Shown here: positions 5,236 through 5,983 of the stretch, piece by piece | How the letters are laid out: every line of letters begins with the position of its first letter | How positions within the stretch are numbered: the first letter of the stretch is position 1 | NCBI GenBank assembly: GCA_027062985.1 | Contig: JAMOSR010000088.1 | Coordinates: 1 to 5,983 of the forward strand | Origin: Nautiliaceae bacterium | GTDB taxonomy: Bacteria > Campylobacterota > Campylobacteria > Campylobacterales > Nautiliaceae | Reading direction: 5' to 3' | DNA: 5,983 bases | The notes under the pieces: generated by a model | Told to the model about the DNA's origin: nothing | Databases searched by the model: none | The model's input: the letters and a program-made list of their open reading frames with translations, nothing else | Position numbers and translations under genes: made by a program

Positions 5236-5244
5236 ATTATATCA
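5236..5244 (-). promoter_or_regulatory. extended -10 promoter of the minus-strand housekeeping operon
   Basis: Minus strand TGATATAAT (5244-5236) is a complete TGnTATAAT. The -35 position is only an A run. Predicted start is near 5229, giving a leader of about 125 nt before the TTG start, containing the long hairpin. Confidence 0.6.
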
Positions 5245-5250
5245 AAAATT

Positions 5251-5259
5251 TGTTATAAT
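5251..5259 (+). promoter_or_regulatory. extended -10 promoter facing the exported-protein genes
   Basis: TGTTATAAT is a complete extended -10 on the + strand, back to back with the minus-strand promoter (only 6 bases between). A transcript from about 5266 would have a leader of about 180 nt before the ATG at 5447, running through both direct repeats and the palindrome. It may be a second promoter besides the one at 5406. Confidence 0.45.
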
Positions 5260-5260
5260 T

Positions 5261-5279
5261 TTTTCTTATTTTAAGAAAA
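5261..5279. repeat. AT-rich perfect inverted repeat next to the divergent promoters
   Basis: TTTTCTTA (5261-5268) and TAAGAAAA (5272-5279) form an 8-bp perfect inverted repeat with 3-nt spacer, directly after the + strand -10. It overlaps the first TTTAAG direct repeat, so part of the symmetry may simply reflect that site. Too AT-rich to be a strong RNA hairpin. Confidence 0.4.
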
Positions 5280-5286
5280 GTTTAAG
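5269..5286 (+). promoter_or_regulatory. direct-repeat box 1 (TTTAAG-N5-TTTAAG), response-regulator-like site
   Basis: The site TTTTAAGAAAAGTTTAAG contains TTTAAG twice at an 11-bp period. A third TTTAAG follows at 5289-5294. An 18-bp partner with 16 identical bases is found at 5377-5394. Direct hexamers repeated every 11 bp are the hallmark of OmpR/PhoB-family DNA-binding domains (compare pho and PmrA boxes). The regulator is not in the window. Confidence 0.5.
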
Positions 5287-5310
5287 GTTTTAAGAGTTAC
5301 AATACTATTG

Positions 5311-5330
5311 ATGAATGAAAGTTCATTTAT
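5311..5330. promoter_or_regulatory. palindrome resembling a TetR-family operator
   Basis: ATGAATGAA-AG-TTCATTTAT is a 20-bp palindrome with eight of nine arm positions symmetric. TGAATGAA-NN-TTCATT is a common form of operator for TetR/AcrR-type repressors. It lies between the two direct-repeat boxes, 76 bp before the -10 at 5406 and 52 bp after the -10 at 5254. No TetR gene is in the window. It could be chance in AT-rich DNA, but the length and promoter position argue against that. Confidence 0.45.
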
Positions 5331-5376
5331 GTTCTTTGTAAAGAATTTGTCAGTAAATGAGAATTCAATTGTCCTT

Positions 5377-5394
5377 TTTTAAGCAAACTTTAAG
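5377..5394 (+). promoter_or_regulatory. direct-repeat box 2 (TTTAAG-N5-TTTAAG) in place of a -35 element
   Basis: TTTTAAGCAAACTTTAAG matches box 1 at 16 of 18 positions. Its end is 11 bp upstream of the TATAAT at 5406, the same geometry as a pho box that replaces the -35 at PhoB-activated promoters. This suggests activation of the downstream genes by an OmpR/PhoB-type response regulator. It also lies inside an imperfect hairpin CCTTTTTT (5373-5380)/AAAAAAGG (5396-5403). Confidence 0.55.
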
Positions 5395-5405
5395 AAAAAA
5401 AGGGC

Positions 5406-5411
5406 TATAAT
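5406..5411 (+). promoter_or_regulatory. -10 element of the exported-protein genes
   Basis: A perfect TATAAT lies 35 bases before the ATG at 5447. No -35 hexamer is present at 16-18 bp spacing (the bases there are GCAAAC); direct-repeat box 2 occupies that place. Predicted start is near 5418, leader about 29 nt, containing AAAGGAGA (5435-5442). Confidence 0.7.
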
Positions 5412-5446
5412 TTGAGGTCATTAAAATTAAATTAAAAGGAGACAAT

Positions 5447-5794
5447 ATGAAGTTAGCAAAAATTTTAGTAGCTGGAGCGGTAGTTGCCGGTCTTAGCGTT
5501 AGTGTAGCCATGGCTGATTACAATAAAGGTTTTAAATATTACAACAAATACGTAAAGAAAAAATCTCATGTAAAATCTACTCAGCTTATTAAAATTTTAG
5601 GTGTAAAAACAGTAGATGAACTAAAAGCCCTTTTTAAAGACAACGGAAAACCTCTTGTTGAAAAATTAAAAGCGGCAGGACAGGAAAAAGCTGCAAAAGG
5701 TATCGAAAAAATTATCAAAAAAGGAAAACTTAAAGACCTTGAAGACTTCTTAGTTGGAATTATGCAAGGTAAAATTCCGGCAGGATGTTCGTAA
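5447..5794 (+). CDS. small lysine-rich exported (periplasmic) protein, function unknown
   Basis: The product is 115 residues. Residues 1-23 form a clear Sec signal peptide (K-rich start, hydrophobic ILVAGAVVAGLSVSV core, AMA cleavage before D24). The mature part, about 92 residues, has 22 Lys against about 10 acidic residues, is largely helical by look, and has one Cys, the penultimate residue (C114). There is no CxxCH heme motif. The layout (KGFKYYNKYVK near the start, a V-D-E-L-K-x-L-F-K-D-N-G segment, and an end of LEDFLVGIMQGKIPAGCS) reminds me of a family of small exported Campylobacterota proteins sometimes named cytochrome c-like, but this is from memory and weak. The ATG is supported by AAAGGAGA 4 nt upstream. 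It is followed after 64 bases by another exported-protein gene with no terminator between, so they are probably one operon. Confidence 0.88.
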   Translation: MKLAKILVAGAVVAGLSVSVAMADYNKGFKYYNKYVKKKSHVKSTQLIKILGVKTVDELKALFKDNGKPLVEKLKAAGQEKAAKGIEKIIKKGKLKDLEDFLVGIMQGKIPAGCS

Positions 5795-5821
5795 TCTTCC
5801 CTCTTTTTCTTCTTTTTTTTC
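5795..5821 (+). other. 27-nt pure pyrimidine tract between the two exported-protein genes
   Basis: From just after the stop codon, 27 bases are all C or T, ending in a run of eight T and a C. No stem precedes it, so it is not a standard terminator. It may be an unstructured ribosome or RNA-binding-protein landing site, or a slippage-prone tract. Confidence 0.35.
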
Positions 5822-5858
5822 ACAATAAAACCAAAATAAAACAATAAGGAGTGTAAAA

Positions 5859-5983
5859 ATGAAAAAGTTACTAATATCAACTCTGGCAGTAGGAGCTCTT
5901 TTTGCGGCACCAAGTGTTGAAGAGCTTCAAATGCAGCTTCAAAAACAGATGGAAATAATTCAAAATCTTCAAAAACAGATACA
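5859..5983 (+). CDS. exported protein with coiled-coil N-terminus, possibly an outer-membrane protein (partial, runs off the window)
   Basis: An ATG at 5859 with AAGGAG (5846-5851) 7 nt upstream opens a frame that stays open to the window edge (41 full codons). It starts MKKLLISTLAVGALFAAP, a short Sec signal peptide with likely cleavage near residues 16-17. The rest is Q/L/K-rich with heptad-like spacing (EELQMQLQKQMEIIQNLQKQ), a coiled coil. Such an arrangement is common at the N-terminus of trimeric or single-chain porins and of DUF3373-type outer-membrane proteins of Campylobacterota; this is inference, since the barrel is not in view. It is 64 bases downstream of the small periplasmic protein gene and probably co-transcribed. 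Confidence 0.85.
   Translation, partial: MKKLLISTLAVGALFAAPSVEELQMQLQKQMEIIQNLQKQI

Noticed and set aside
5311..5382. A 23-codon + strand reading frame starting at the ATG in the TetR-like palindrome and ending TAA at 5380-5382
   Set aside because: The nearest SD-like bases (AAGAG, 5292-5296) are about 14 nt away, the frame overlaps two likely regulatory sites, and the product has no recognisable feature. A leader peptide is possible but unsupported.
5104..5446. SRP RNA, 6S RNA or CRISPR repeats in the long gap
   Set aside because: There is no GGAAGGAAGCAGC-type SRP loop, no recognisable 6S central bubble, and no regularly spaced repeats with spacers.
5581..5913. Minus-strand open frame of 110 codons opposite the small exported protein
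   Set aside because: It includes the complement of the pyrimidine tract as a Lys/Arg run and overlaps two well-supported + strand genes. No SD supports it.

Overview
The window looks like a piece of an AT-rich chromosome from Campylobacterota (Epsilonproteobacteria). Two things point there. The gene order pseudouridine synthase - ffh - rpsP - KH protein - rimM - trmD - rplS matches, as I recall it, the Campylobacter jejuni block Cj0708-Cj0714. The Ffh protein also carries the variant DLQRLAAVEQLRQL where most bacteria have D-T-Y-R-P-A-A. A thermophilic or vent member such as the Nautiliales would fit the base composition and lysine-rich proteins, but that is a guess and no database was searched.

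Layout. Positions 2-79 may be the C-terminal end of an unrecognised + strand gene. A well-formed promoter (88-116) then drives two tRNA genes, one with a CAT anticodon (elongator Met or Ile2) and tRNA-Phe (GAA). They converge with a small minus-strand gene (362-652, YbjQ-like) that has its own extended -10 promoter and a hairpin terminator overlapping its stop codon. From 752 to 5103 a seven-gene minus-strand block encodes ribosome and protein-export housekeeping functions: an S4/RluA-type pseudouridine synthase (TTG start), Ffh, S16 (GTG start), a KhpA-like KH protein, RimM, TrmD and L19. The genes from rpsP to trmD overlap by 1, 11 and 4 nt, which implies translational coupling. rplS has a good promoter of its own.

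The 343-base gap 5104-5446 is the most unusual part. It holds two extended -10 elements placed back to back in a near-perfect 24-bp palindrome, an RNA stem of 15 bp in the leader of the housekeeping operon, two 18-bp copies of a TTTAAG-N5-TTTAAG direct repeat exactly 108 bp apart, and a 20-bp palindrome resembling TetR-family operators. The second direct repeat sits where a -35 box should be, 11 bp before a TATAAT. This control region leads into a + strand pair of exported proteins: a small lysine-rich periplasmic protein (5447-5794) and the start of a second exported protein with a coiled-coil N-terminus (5859 to the window edge).

Working together: the minus-strand operon couples ribosomal proteins, rRNA/tRNA modification, 30S maturation and the signal recognition particle. 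The + strand pair appears to be an accessory envelope module under regulated, activator-dependent transcription; its function is not known.
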